A DNA stretch of 64,000 bases, taken from Nocardia colli (GTDB taxonomy: Bacteria > Actinomycetota > Actinomycetes > Mycobacteriales > Mycobacteriaceae). Shown here one piece after another: positions 1 to 8,013 of this stretch. Made by a program: the position numbers and the translations under genes. The notes beneath the pieces were generated by a model. The model saw nothing but the letters and a program-made list of their open reading frames with translations. It ran no database searches and was not told the DNA's origin. Where the stretch lies: assembly GCF_008704205.1 (NCBI RefSeq), contig NZ_VXLC01000006.1:248001-312000 (forward strand), read 5' to 3'. Position 1 is the stretch's first letter; each line of letters begins with the position of its first letter.

Positions 1-956
1 ACCGCGAGGTGCCGGACGCGCTGCCGGTCGACTACGACGACACCCTGGCCATGTTCTTCCTCTGCTGCCACCCCGCGCTGTCCTCGGCCAGCGCCATCGC
101 GCTCACCCTGCGGGCGGTGGGCGGGCTCGGCACGGCGGAGATCGCGCACGCGTTCTTCCTGCCGGAATCGACCATGGCGCAACGGATCACGCGGGCGAAG
201 AAGAAGCTGGCGACATTGGACCGGCCGTTCGCGCGGCCCGGCGACGACGAATGGCACGCCCGGCTCGGGACCGTGCTGCACGTGCTGTATCTGATCTTCA
301 ACGAGGGCAGCACGAGCACATCCGGCCCGGCGTTGCAACGAGCGGATCTGTCCGGCGAGGCGATCCGGCTGGCCCGCGCGGTGCATCGGCTGCTGCCCGA
401 CGACACCGAGGTCACCGGGCTGCTCGCGCTGATGCTGCTCACCGATTCCCGGCGGGCGGCCCGCACCGGTGCGCGCGGCGAACTGATTCCGCTCGCCGAG
501 CAGAACCGGGCGCTGTGGGATCGCGCGCTGATCACCGAGGGCAGCACGCTGACGACCAGCACGCTGGCCCGAGAACTTACCGGCCCGTATCAGCTCCAGG
601 CGGCGATCGCCGTGCTGCACGCCCAGGCCGCGAGCACCGAGGAGACCGAGTGGCCGAAGATCCTCGCGCTCTACGACCTGCTCGACAAGCTGTCGGACAA
701 CCCGATCGTCACGCTCAACCGCGCCGTCGCGATCGCTATGGTGCACGGTCCCGCGGCCGGCCTCGAACTCGCCGCGACCCTGGACGAACAGCTGGCCGGC
801 AATCACCGGCTGGACGCCGTCCGCGGCCATTTGCACGAGATGGCAGGCGATTTCGACGCCGCGATCACCGACTACACCACCGCCGCGGGCCGCACCCCCA
901 GCGCGCCGGAGAACCACTACCTCACCCTGCGCGCCGCCCAGCTCCGGCATCGATGA
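1..956 (+). CDS. ECF RNA polymerase sigma factor, DUF6596 type (5' end cut off)
   Basis: C-terminal part of an extracytoplasmic-function sigma factor; the reading frame is open from base 3, so the start lies outside the window. The visible protein begins near the end of region 2 and contains a sigma-4 helix-turn-helix (TAEIAHAFFLPESTMAQRI), followed by about 200 residues of helical, TPR-like sequence (DNPIVTLNRAVAIAMVHG, then a second repeat-like segment near the end). This layout is that of the ECF42/DUF6596 family, where the C-terminal extension is thought to replace an anti-sigma factor. Partners of such sigma factors are commonly DGPF/YCII proteins, which would lie upstream and are not visible. 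The family call is firm; the regulon is unknown. Confidence 0.88.
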   Translation, partial: REVPDALPVDYDDTLAMFFLCCHPALSSASAIALTLRAVGGLGTAEIAHAFFLPESTMAQRITRAKKKLATLDRPFARPGDDEWHARLGTVLHVLYLIFNEGSTSTSGPALQRADLSGEAIRLARAVHRLLPDDTEVTGLLALMLLTDSRRAARTGARGELIPLAEQNRALWDRALITEGSTLTTSTLARELTGPYQLQAAIAVLHAQAASTEETEWPKILALYDLLDKLSDNPIVTLNRAVAIAMVHGPAAGLELAATLDEQLAGNHRLDAVRGHLHEMAGDFDAAITDYTTAAGRTPSAPENHYLTLRAAQLRHR

Positions 957-1004
957 GCCGGCCAGATGCCACGCACCAGCCGGTTCGTGGGGCAGACTGC
1001 GTAG

Positions 1005-1490
1005 GTGACGGATAAGACCAGCGCGGGGGTTCTGTTGTTTCGACGCGGCGCGGACGCGCACGTCGAGGTATTGATCGGGCACATGGGCGGGCCGTTCTTC
1101 GCGCGGAAGGACAACGGCGCGTGGTCCATTCCGAAGGGCGAGTACGAGCCGGAGCTGGAGGACGCGCAGGCGGCGGCCAGTCGCGAGTTCCACGAGGAGC
1201 TCGGATTGTTCGTGCCGGCCGGTGATTGGATTCCGCTCGGCGACGTGCGCTACAGCAGCGGCAAGGGCAAGAAGACCCTGACCGTCTGGGCCGTCGAGGG
1301 CGATCTCGATCCGGCCGACGTGGTGCCCGGCACGTTCGAGATGGAGTGGCCGCCGCGCTCGGGCAAGCTGGCCAGCTTCCCGGAGATCGACCGGGCCGAG
1401 TGGTTCGACCTGGACACCGCGCGCGAGAAGCTCGGCACGGGCCAGCGTCCGTATCTGGATCGGCTGAACGACTACCTCGGCCAGGCCTGA
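1005..1490 (+). CDS. Nudix hydrolase
   Basis: 161-residue Nudix-fold pyrophosphohydrolase starting at GTG 1005. The Nudix box is clear: KGEYEPE leads to REFHEELGL at about residues 44-67, with the REXXEE core that binds Mg2+. The first half has one extra residue compared with the canonical GX5E spacing. The N-terminal SAGVLLFRR strand and the WSIPKGE segment match the small MutT-like group that hydrolyses nucleoside diphosphates linked to another moiety; the substrate cannot be read from sequence. It runs head-to-tail with the sigma factor after a 48-base gap and ends 3 bases before the convergent purC stop codon, so no separate terminator fits between them. Confidence 0.88.
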   Translation: MTDKTSAGVLLFRRGADAHVEVLIGHMGGPFFARKDNGAWSIPKGEYEPELEDAQAAASREFHEELGLFVPAGDWIPLGDVRYSSGKGKKTLTVWAVEGDLDPADVVPGTFEMEWPPRSGKLASFPEIDRAEWFDLDTAREKLGTGQRPYLDRLNDYLGQA

Positions 1491-1493
1491 CGA

Positions 1494-2360
1494 CTACTGC
1501 GGCACACCGGTCCAGGTGCGGCCGGTGACGAGTTCGTAGGCCTCCATGTACTTCTGGCGGGTGGCCTCGACGATGTCGGCCGGGATCTCCGGGCCGGGGT
1601 ACTCCTTGTTCCACCCGGTGGAGGTGGACCAGTCGCGGACGAACTGCTTGTCGAACGAGCGCTGCGCGCGGCCGGGCTCCCATTCGGCGGCCAGCCAGAA
1701 GCGCGAGGAGTCGGAGGTGAGCACCTCGTCGCCGAGGGTGAGTGTGTCACCGTCCCAGCCGAATTCGACCTTGGTGTCGGCGACGATCACGCCGCGCTCG
1801 GTGGCGTGCGCCGCGCCGCGCGAATAGATGTGCAGGGTCAGGTCGCGCAGCTGCTCGGCGACCTCGCGACCCTCCTGATTCACCACATCGGCGAAGGTGA
1901 TCGACTCGTCGTGGCCTTCGGACGCCTTGGTGGTCGGGGTGAAGATCGGCTCGGGCAGCTGGTCGCCCTCACGCAGGCCGGGCGGCAGCGCGACACCGGA
2001 CACCGAGCCCTCCCGCTGGTACTCCTTCAGGCCGGAGCCGACGAGGTAGCCGCGGGCGATGCATTCGACCTGCACCATCTTCAGCGGCTTGACCCGGATC
2101 GCCCGGCCGGCGAACTCGGCGGGCACGTCGGTGGCGGAGACCACGTGGTTGGGCACGTCGGTGAAGTAGTCGAACCACCAGTTGGACAGCTGGGTGAGCA
2201 GCGCGCCCTTGTCCGGGATCGGCGTCGGCAGCACCACGTCGTAGACCGAGACCCGATCCGACGCGACCAGCAGCAGGGTGTCGCCGTCCTCGTAGAGGTC
2301 GCGCACCTTGCCGGCGTGCACATGCTTCACTCCGCAGCTCCGATCCTGGATAGGGTTCAT
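1494..2360 (-). CDS. purC: SAICAR synthase (phosphoribosylaminoimidazole-succinocarboxamide synthase)
   Basis: Catalyses the ATP-dependent ligation of aspartate to CAIR, giving SAICAR in de novo purine synthesis (cytosolic). The protein shows the family signatures GKVRDLY near the N-terminus, LLLVASDRVSVYDVVL, and the ECIARGYLVGSGLKEY segment around the aspartate/nucleotide site, then ADTKVEFG. I chose ATG at 2360, giving 288 residues and about 16 residues before GKVR as in mycobacterial PurC. An upstream extension to 2519 would run into the pepN leader and has no conserved sequence. It is transcribed away from pepN across about 95 bases that should hold both promoters. Confidence 0.96.
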   Translation of the reverse strand: MNPIQDRSCGVKHVHAGKVRDLYEDGDTLLLVASDRVSVYDVVLPTPIPDKGALLTQLSNWWFDYFTDVPNHVVSATDVPAEFAGRAIRVKPLKMVQVECIARGYLVGSGLKEYQREGSVSGVALPPGLREGDQLPEPIFTPTTKASEGHDESITFADVVNQEGREVAEQLRDLTLHIYSRGAAHATERGVIVADTKVEFGWDGDTLTLGDEVLTSDSSRFWLAAEWEPGRAQRSFDKQFVRDWSTSTGWNKEYPGPEIPADIVEATRQKYMEAYELVTGRTWTGVPQ

Positions 2361-2454
2361 AGGGCAGTCTGCAAAAAACTCCCGCGCGGGCAACCTTACC
2401 CAGGTGGCATCGTGGGGAACGCCCGAGCTAGTTCTTCGAACCCGAAGGAGCCTT

Positions 2455-5034
2455 ATGTCCGCACCGAACCTGACTCGCGACCAGGCGATCGAACGCGCGT
2501 CGACCGTCTCGGTCGACAACTACCGCATCGACCTGGACCTGACCGACGGTGCGGGCAAACCGGGCGAGCAGACCTTCTTCTCCCGCAGCACGGTCACCTT
2601 CTCCGCGACCGCGGGCGCGAGCACCTTCATCGACCTGGTGGCCCGCGGCGTGCGTTCGGCGGTGCTCAACGGCACCGCACTCGACATCTCCGGCTACGAC
2701 GAATCCGAAGGCATCGCGCTGCCCGATTTGGCCGCGACCAACGAGCTGGTCGTCGAGGCCGACTGCGAGTACTCCAACACCGGCGAGGGGCTGCACCGGT
2801 TCATCGATCCGACCGACGACTCGGTCTACCTGTACTCGCAGTTCGAGACCGCCGACGCCAAGCGAATGTTCGCCTGCTTCGATCAGCCGGATCTCAAGGC
2901 CACCTTCGACATCAGCGTCACCGCCGCGCCGGACTGGAAGGTCATCTCCAACAGCGCGGTCGTGGAAACCCTTGCGGCGGAACCGGGTAAGCACGTCTTC
3001 CGCACCACGCCGAAGATCAGCACCTACTTGGTCGCGCTGATCGCGGGCCCGTACGCGCAGTGGACCGACGTCTACAGCGACGAGCACGGCGACATCCCGC
3101 TCGGCATCTACTGCCGCGCCTCGCTGGCCGAGCACATGGACGCGGAACGGCTGTTCAACGAGACCAAGCAGGGATTCGCCTTCTACCACAACAACTTCGG
3201 CGTTCCGTACGCGTTCGGCAAGTACGACCAGCTGTTCGTGCCGGAGTTCAACGCGGGCGCGATGGAGAACGCCGGCGCGGTGACCTTCCTGGAGGACTAC
3301 GTCTTCCGGTCCAAGGTGACCCGCGCGTCCTACGAGCGCCGCGCCGAGACCGTGCTGCACGAGATGGCGCACATGTGGTTCGGCGACCTGGTCACCATGA
3401 AGTGGTGGGACGACCTGTGGCTGAACGAGTCGTTCGCCACCTTCGCCTCCGTGCTGTGCCAGGCCGAGGCGACCGAATACACCAGCGCCTGGACCACTTT
3501 CGCGAACGCGGAGAAGTCCTGGGCCTACCAGCAGGACCAGCTGCCGTCCACGCACCCGATCGCGGCCGACATCCCCGACCTGGCGGCGGTCGAGGTCAAC
3601 TTCGACGGCATCACCTACGCCAAGGGCGCCAGCGTGCTCAAGCAGCTCGTCGCCTACGTCGGCCTGGAGCCGTTCCTGGCCGGTCTGCGCGCCTACTTCG
3701 CCGACCACGCCTACGGCAACGCCACCTTCGACGATCTGCTCGCAGCGCTGGAAAAGTCTTCCGGCCGTGACCTTTCCGACTGGGGCGCGCAGTGGTTGAA
3801 GACCACCGGCCTGAACACGCTGCGGCCGGACTTCACGGTCGACGGCGACGGCAAGTTCACCTCGTTCGCGGTCGTGCAGGGCGGCGCGGAACCGGGCGCC
3901 GGTGAGCGTCGCGTGCATCGCCTGGCCGTCGGCGTCTACGACGACCAGGACGGAAAGCTGGTGCGCACCAAGCGCGTCGAGCTCGACGTGCGGGCCGCCG
4001 AACGCACCGAGGTGCCCGAGCTGGCCGGCGTCGCGAGCGGGCAGTTCGTGCTGATCAACGACGACGACCTGACCTACTGCTCGGTGCGCCTGGACGCCGG
4101 TTCGCTGGACGTGCTGGTCAACCGGATCGCCGACATCGCCGAGCCGCTGCCGCGCACGCTGGCTTGGTCGGCGGCCTGGGAGATGACCAGGCAGGCCGAG
4201 TTCCGGGCCCGCGACTTCCTCGCGCTGGTCCAGCGCGGCGTCGGCGCGGAATCGGAAATCGGTGTGGTGCAACGACTGCTGATGCAGGCGAACCTGTCGC
4301 TGCGCAGCTACGCCGATCCGGCGTGGGCGGCCGAGACCGGCTGGGTCGAGTACGCGAACCGGCTGCTGGAGCTGGCCCGCGAGGCCGAGGCGGGCTCGGA
4401 TCATCAGCTGGCCTTCGTCAACGCGCTCACCACGGCCAAGCTGTCCGCCTGGCACACCGAGGTGCTGCGCGAGCTGATCGACGGCGATCCGGGCAAGGTC
4501 GGCCTGGCCGGGCTGGCGGTCGACGCCGACCTGCGCTGGCGCATCGTGATCGCGCTGGCCGCGGCCGGGGAGATCGACGCCGACGGCCTCGACACCCCGT
4601 TCATCGATCAGGAGCTGGCCAAGGATCCGACCGCGGCGGGCCGGCGGCATGCCGCGACCGCGGCGACCGCTCGGCCGCAGGCCGCGGTGAAGGAACAGGC
4701 TTGGGCGAAGGTGGTTTCGGACGATTCCGCGTCCAACATCACCACCCGCGCGATCGTCGCCGGGTTCGCTCCGGCGGGGCAGAGCGAGCTGCTGGCGCCG
4801 TATGTCGATCGCTACTTCGCCGAAGTCTCCGGTGTATGGGAGCGGCGCTCCAGCGAGGTCGCGCAGACCGTGGTGGTCGGCCTCTACCCGGGGTGGGCGA
4901 TCAGTGACGACGCCGTGGCGATCGCCGACAAGTTCCTCGCCGGGGACCACCCGCCGGCGCTGCGTCGCCTGGTGGTCGAGGGCAAGGCGGGCGTCGAACG
5001 CGCCTTGCGCGCAAGGGCTTTCGACCGTCATTAG
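2455..5034 (+). CDS. pepN: Aminopeptidase N (M1 family zinc metallopeptidase)
   Basis: Releases N-terminal amino acids from peptides in the cytosol. The 859-residue protein has the M1 exopeptidase motif GAMEN at residues 268-272, the zinc motif HEMAH with H302 and H306 as ligands and E303 as the general base, and the third ligand E325 in WLNESFA. A C-terminal helical ERAP1-like domain follows. ATG 2455 is preceded by GAAGGAG at a good distance, so longer versions starting at 2308 are rejected. In M. tuberculosis the orthologue Rv2467 sits in the same neighbourhood. A perfect 21-bp hairpin directly after the stop codon ends the transcript. Confidence 0.97.
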   Translation: MSAPNLTRDQAIERASTVSVDNYRIDLDLTDGAGKPGEQTFFSRSTVTFSATAGASTFIDLVARGVRSAVLNGTALDISGYDESEGIALPDLAATNELVVEADCEYSNTGEGLHRFIDPTDDSVYLYSQFETADAKRMFACFDQPDLKATFDISVTAAPDWKVISNSAVVETLAAEPGKHVFRTTPKISTYLVALIAGPYAQWTDVYSDEHGDIPLGIYCRASLAEHMDAERLFNETKQGFAFYHNNFGVPYAFGKYDQLFVPEFNAGAMENAGAVTFLEDYVFRSKVTRASYERRAETVLHEMAHMWFGDLVTMKWWDDLWLNESFATFASVLCQAEATEYTSAWTTFANAEKSWAYQQDQLPSTHPIAADIPDLAAVEVNFDGITYAKGASVLKQLVAYVGLEPFLAGLRAYFADHAYGNATFDDLLAALEKSSGRDLSDWGAQWLKTTGLNTLRPDFTVDGDGKFTSFAVVQGGAEPGAGERRVHRLAVGVYDDQDGKLVRTKRVELDVRAAERTEVPELAGVASGQFVLINDDDLTYCSVRLDAGSLDVLVNRIADIAEPLPRTLAWSAAWEMTRQAEFRARDFLALVQRGVGAESEIGVVQRLLMQANLSLRSYADPAWAAETGWVEYANRLLELAREAEAGSDHQLAFVNALTTAKLSAWHTEVLRELIDGDPGKVGLAGLAVDADLRWRIVIALAAAGEIDADGLDTPFIDQELAKDPTAAGRRHAATAATARPQAAVKEQAWAKVVSDDSASNITTRAIVAGFAPAGQSELLAPYVDRYFAEVSGVWERRSSEVAQTVVVGLYPGWAISDDAVAIADKFLAGDHPPALRRLVVEGKAGVERALRARAFDRH

Positions 5035-5040
5035 CCGAAA

Positions 5041-5092
5041 CACGATCGACGGGACCTGACCGCGGGCGCGTGGTCAGGTCCCGTCGATCGTG
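5041..5092. terminator. Bidirectional terminator between pepN and the NmrA-like gene
   Basis: Perfect 21-bp inverted repeat: arms 5041-5061 and 5072-5092 around a 10-base loop. It lies exactly between two convergent stop codons (5034 and 5097). There is no long U tract, which is usual in high-GC actinobacteria. Confidence 0.85.
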
Positions 5093-5096
5093 AAAG

Positions 5097-5891
5097 TCAC
5101 TGGAAGAGCGCGGTATTGGCCGCTGCCCAGTGGGCGAAGGTGGTGGCGGGCCCGCCGGTGAGGTCGGCGACGGTGGTGCCCGGCGTGGGGTGCCAGCCGA
5201 CCATCGAGCCGGTGGCCCGCACGTACCACTCGGGAGTAGCCATGCTTCGGGCGAAGACCTGGATCGCTTCCTCGGGCGAGACCTGCCGGACGGTCAGGGC
5301 GCGGCCGAGGGCTGCGCCGATCTGCTCGATGCGATCGGCCCGGGTCAGGGCTTCCGGGCCGGTGAGTTCGTAGGTCTGCCCGCAATGGCCCTCGGCGAGC
5401 AGGACTTTCGCGGCCACCCTGGCGATGTCGGCCATGGCGACCGGGACGCTCTCGACCTCTGGGTACGGGTCGAGGATCTCGTCGGAGGTACGGATCTGCT
5501 CGGCCCAGACCGTGGCGTTCTCGATGAAGTCGACGCCGAACAGGTGCGTCCACGCGAGGCCGGAGTTCTCCACCGCCCGCGCGATCGGCGTCCAGTGCGC
5601 TTCACCGGACAGGTCGACGATGTGCCGGATGCCGGCCTGCTTCGCCAGCGCGACCACCTCGTCTACAGTCTCCAGCTTCGGCGCGAGATACATCCGTTCC
5701 ACGCCCTCGAAGGCGGCGGGCAACGACGACACCCGGCCCAGATAGCCCTCGGCGATCTCGACGCCGGCGGGCAGCGCGGCCCGGTCTGGATGGTTGGTCA
5801 ATGCCCGGACATCGTCGGCGCCCGCCGCGAGTAGCTGGTCGACCACCATGCGGCCGATGTTCCCGGTGGCTCCTGTCACAAGAATCTTCAC
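5097..5891 (-). CDS. NmrA-like NAD(P)-binding protein
   Basis: 264-residue short-chain dehydrogenase-like protein of the atypical NmrA group. The Rossmann dinucleotide motif GATGNIG is at residues 7-13, directly after the first strand (VKILVT), and later segments such as GVERMYLAPK and AMADIARVAAKVL fit NAD(P)H:quinone oxidoreductase/NmrA regulators. Members use NAD(P)H to reduce small molecules or only sense the cofactor; the substrate is unknown. I chose GTG 5891 because it puts the first strand at the N-terminus. An extended start at 5966 would read through the 15-bp hairpin at 5954-5988 that ends the DUF5130 operon. It converges with pepN. Confidence 0.85.
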   Translation of the reverse strand: MKILVTGATGNIGRMVVDQLLAAGADDVRALTNHPDRAALPAGVEIAEGYLGRVSSLPAAFEGVERMYLAPKLETVDEVVALAKQAGIRHIVDLSGEAHWTPIARAVENSGLAWTHLFGVDFIENATVWAEQIRTSDEILDPYPEVESVPVAMADIARVAAKVLLAEGHCGQTYELTGPEALTRADRIEQIGAALGRALTVRQVSPEEAIQVFARSMATPEWYVRATGSMVGWHPTPGTTVADLTGGPATTFAHWAAANTALFQ

Positions 5892-5953
5892 CGCACCACG
5901 GTGTGCGAGCCGCGCGGCATCGGCAACCCAATTGTGCTGCGCCGCAAATGCCA

Positions 5954-5988
5954 CCGGCGCGCTCACCCGAGGTGGGTGAGCGCGCCGG
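5954..5988 (-). terminator. Terminator after the DUF5130 gene
   Basis: Perfect 15-bp inverted repeat (arms 5954-5968 and 5974-5988, loop GAGGT), 36 bases beyond the stop codon of the DUF5130 gene on the minus strand and upstream of the NmrA-like gene. Confidence 0.8.
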
Positions 5989-6024
5989 AAGCATTGCTCG
6001 GGACTCCGCCGGGTGGCGGAAGGG

Positions 6025-6489
6025 TCAGCGGCCGATCGCGGCGGCCATCACGCGGACCGCGGACACCAGCCCGTCGATCAGCTGGCCCTGCCGGAACGAG
6101 CTGGACGCGGCGGTGACGCCGAGCTGGCAGACGCGGTCGTTCGCGCGGTCGGCGACCTCGCGGCCGGAGCGCACCTCGATCGCCTTGTCGTTGGGCGAGA
6201 CGGCGATGAGCACCGAACGCGTCGCCTCGGGAGTGTTCGGGAAGATCGCGTCGGCGCCGGCGGCCGGATCTTCGCCGAGATCGCCGATGTAGACGTTGAA
6301 CCGCACCTTGGTCGCGCGGGTCGCCTCGGTGAGCACGTTGTCCATGGCCAGCCGCTCGTCATCGCTGAACGGGGCCTCCTTGAACACGTCACCCGCCTCG
6401 TGCACGCCGGAGACGCGTCCGCTGGTGGTGACCACGTACCCGTGCGGCAGGTCGGCCTCGACCACCGCGGGCCACTTAGAACTTGCCAC
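6025..6489 (-). CDS. DUF5130 family protein (Rv2468c-like)
   Basis: 154-residue cytosolic protein of the actinobacterial DUF5130 family. The region from about residue 60 (KVRFNVYIGDLGEDP) to the end has the beta-alpha pattern and charged loops of TPM/YgcG-like domains, with a conserved VLIAVSPNDKAIEVRSG stretch. No catalytic residues can be named. It overlaps the upstream gene by 14 bases, which implies translational coupling, and is the last gene of a three-gene minus-strand operon. The M. tuberculosis orthologue sits next to pepN, as here. The family is sure; the biochemical role is unknown. Confidence 0.85.
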   Translation of the reverse strand: MASSKWPAVVEADLPHGYVVTTSGRVSGVHEAGDVFKEAPFSDDERLAMDNVLTEATRATKVRFNVYIGDLGEDPAAGADAIFPNTPEATRSVLIAVSPNDKAIEVRSGREVADRANDRVCQLGVTAASSSFRQGQLIDGLVSAVRVMAAAIGR

Positions 6490-6814
6490 TTGCCCGGCCT
6501 CCGATCAGCTCCGCCTTGGTGGCCTCGATCGCCGCGTGGTGCCCATGCGACGACCCGGCCGAATCGTGATGACCGGTCGAGGTCACCTCGTCGGTCGCAC
6601 TCCACAGCACCGGCGCCGCCGTCCACTGCTGACCGAGGTCGTAGTGGGCGGGCTTCTCACCGGCGAGTGGCTTACCGAGATATGACAATCCGGCAATCGC
6701 GAGGTATATCACCAGCGGGATGCCGAGGAAGACCAGCACTGTCTCGAGAATGCTCACGGTCCAACGGTAGACGATGCTGTGTAGTAGTTCCTCCTCTGGT
6801 GGCCGCGAATCCAT
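6476..6814 (-). CDS. ctaJ: Single-pass membrane protein, probable aa3-type cytochrome oxidase subunit CtaJ
   Basis: 112-residue protein with one transmembrane helix at about residues 19-46 (ILETVLVFLGIPLVIYLAIA) and a hydrophilic, His-rich tail (TGHHDSAGSSHGHHAAIE). Size, topology and position beside the DUF5130 gene match what I recall of CtaJ, the small accessory subunit seen in the mycobacterial bcc-aa3 respiratory supercomplex. That identification is from memory of gene neighbourhood and not from a search. Its 3' end overlaps the DUF5130 start by 14 bases. The His-rich tail could bind metal, but that is only a guess. Confidence 0.6.
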   Translation of the reverse strand: MDSRPPEEELLHSIVYRWTVSILETVLVFLGIPLVIYLAIAGLSYLGKPLAGEKPAHYDLGQQWTAAPVLWSATDEVTSTGHHDSAGSSHGHHAAIEATKAELIGGRASGKF

Positions 6815-6838
6815 CGTGTCGGGTCGTCGTCCGGCGAA

Positions 6839-7210
6839 TCACCTGCGGGGATGGCGGAAGCGGACGCCGAAGTAGATCTCTTCGGGGCCGAAGTAGCGCC
6901 ACAGCGCGCGGACCGACGACCAGCCCGCGCGACCGGCGAACACCGCCGCGCCGGCGGCCAACGTGCGGTGCGGTGCGTCCTCGGGCAGGCCGGAACCGGC
7001 CAGGTGGGCGCAGGTCGCTGCGGTCATGACACTGCCGGCGAGCAACCAGACGTTGAGCTTGACCGTCCGCACGATCGATCCGAGGCTCATGCGCCGCTCG
7101 TCGACGATCGGCTGCGGGGGCAGTACGACTGGGGCGTCCGCGTTCACCTGGTCTTCGACGTCGTCCACACGCTCGGCTCCGCCCGCGGGAGGTCGGTGCG
7201 AATTCAGCAT
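6839..7210 (-). CDS. Uncharacterised small membrane protein
   Basis: 123 residues with two weakly hydrophobic segments (KLNVWLLAGSVMTAATCAHL at about 50-69 and an Ala-rich stretch near 83-97) and a basic C-terminus (YFGVRFRHPRR). ATG 7210 has an AAGGAG ribosome site 11 bases upstream. It is the first gene of the minus-strand operon leading into the CtaJ-like and DUF5130 genes, 24 bases ahead of the former. I do not recognise a family. Codon choice is normal for the genome, so I believe it is a real gene; membrane insertion is likely but not certain. It marks the edge of the atypical segment that begins just beyond it. Confidence 0.6.
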   Translation of the reverse strand: MLNSHRPPAGGAERVDDVEDQVNADAPVVLPPQPIVDERRMSLGSIVRTVKLNVWLLAGSVMTAATCAHLAGSGLPEDAPHRTLAAGAAVFAGRAGWSSVRALWRYFGPEEIYFGVRFRHPRR

Positions 7211-8013
7211 CTTGGTTCGTACTCCTTGGTGAGGAATCCGCGTTCGAGGACCGCGCCGGGCAGCCGAACGATGGACTCGGGAACTGCTGGGGAATGTGAC
7301 CGGCGCACGCGTGCGCGCGTTTATCGAATTGCCCGGCGAACCCGAGACGCAGGTTTGTCGGAGTCGCCGCCTTCCCGCACGGGGAGATGATCACGAGCAT
7401 AACTAAAACCGGCCGGGTTTCAACGTTCCTTTTCGACCCGTCCACCCGGATCGATTCACCGCTCAGCGAACATGCGCCGCCAGTCCAAACCAAATGTCCG
7501 CTCGGTTGGCTGACGGAATATTTGGAATTCCAAATACGAATTCCAAATGGCAACCGCGGTCCAGATCCAGGCTCCGGCTCGGATCATTGGAATTCCCCAA
7601 ATAGAGCGCTTACCAGCATATTTGGAATTTGGATCCAAATCGTGCACAGCCAACTATCCTATATAGGCCACTTGTCGGGGTTGTTCCGGCCACCGGCGCA
7701 TGGTTGACTAATAAACGAGTTGAGTGCCCGGATCTGCGCGAGCACCGAGCTCACTCGCACTCGAACGCAAGGAATGTGACCGAGAATCGAGGGGACACCA
7801 GGATGGACCGCTGTCCGCAGGCAGAGGGCCACCCCTAGCGATTCGGCCTGAATCCAATACTCGACTGCGTGATCCGTAAATGTTTGGATGCATTCAGCGT
7901 CGCGATAGGCATGAATTGGACTCGAAACGACCGCCCCACGGTCACCCGAAAACAATCGAATGAAAGTATTCCGATCGGATAAGTCACGCGGGCGAGGTAT
8001 CGCCCCGTTTCGT
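7211..8013. other. Gene-free, lower-GC stretch left of the repeat-protein gene
   Basis: About 800 bases without a convincing gene: short open frames here lack ribosome sites and normal codon use. GC is visibly lower than the flanks, and the middle carries the TTTGGAATTCCAAA-type palindromes listed separately, plus a CCTATATAGG palindrome at about 7658-7667. It looks like acquired or regulatory DNA. Confidence 0.6.
7520..7640. repeat. Cluster of TTTGGAATTCCAAA-type palindromes
   Basis: Within 120 bases there are a perfect 16-bp palindrome ATTTGGAATTCCAAAT (7520-7535), a half-copy GAATTCCAAAT (7538-7548), TTGGAATTCC (7587-7596), and a perfect 14-bp palindrome ATTTGGATCCAAAT (7627-7640). Related 11-bp palindromes occur on the far side of the repeat-protein gene at 12737-12769. 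They could be binding sites for a dimeric regulator. Confidence 0.65.

Noticed and set aside
2428..5043. 871-codon open frame opposite pepN
   Set aside because: Antisense shadow produced by high third-position GC; no motif and no ribosome site.
7387..7955. Small genes in the low-GC stretch (106 codons plus strand, 98 codons minus strand)
   Set aside because: No ribosome site, no hydrophobic or motif pattern, and codon use unlike any neighbour; they overlap the palindrome cluster.
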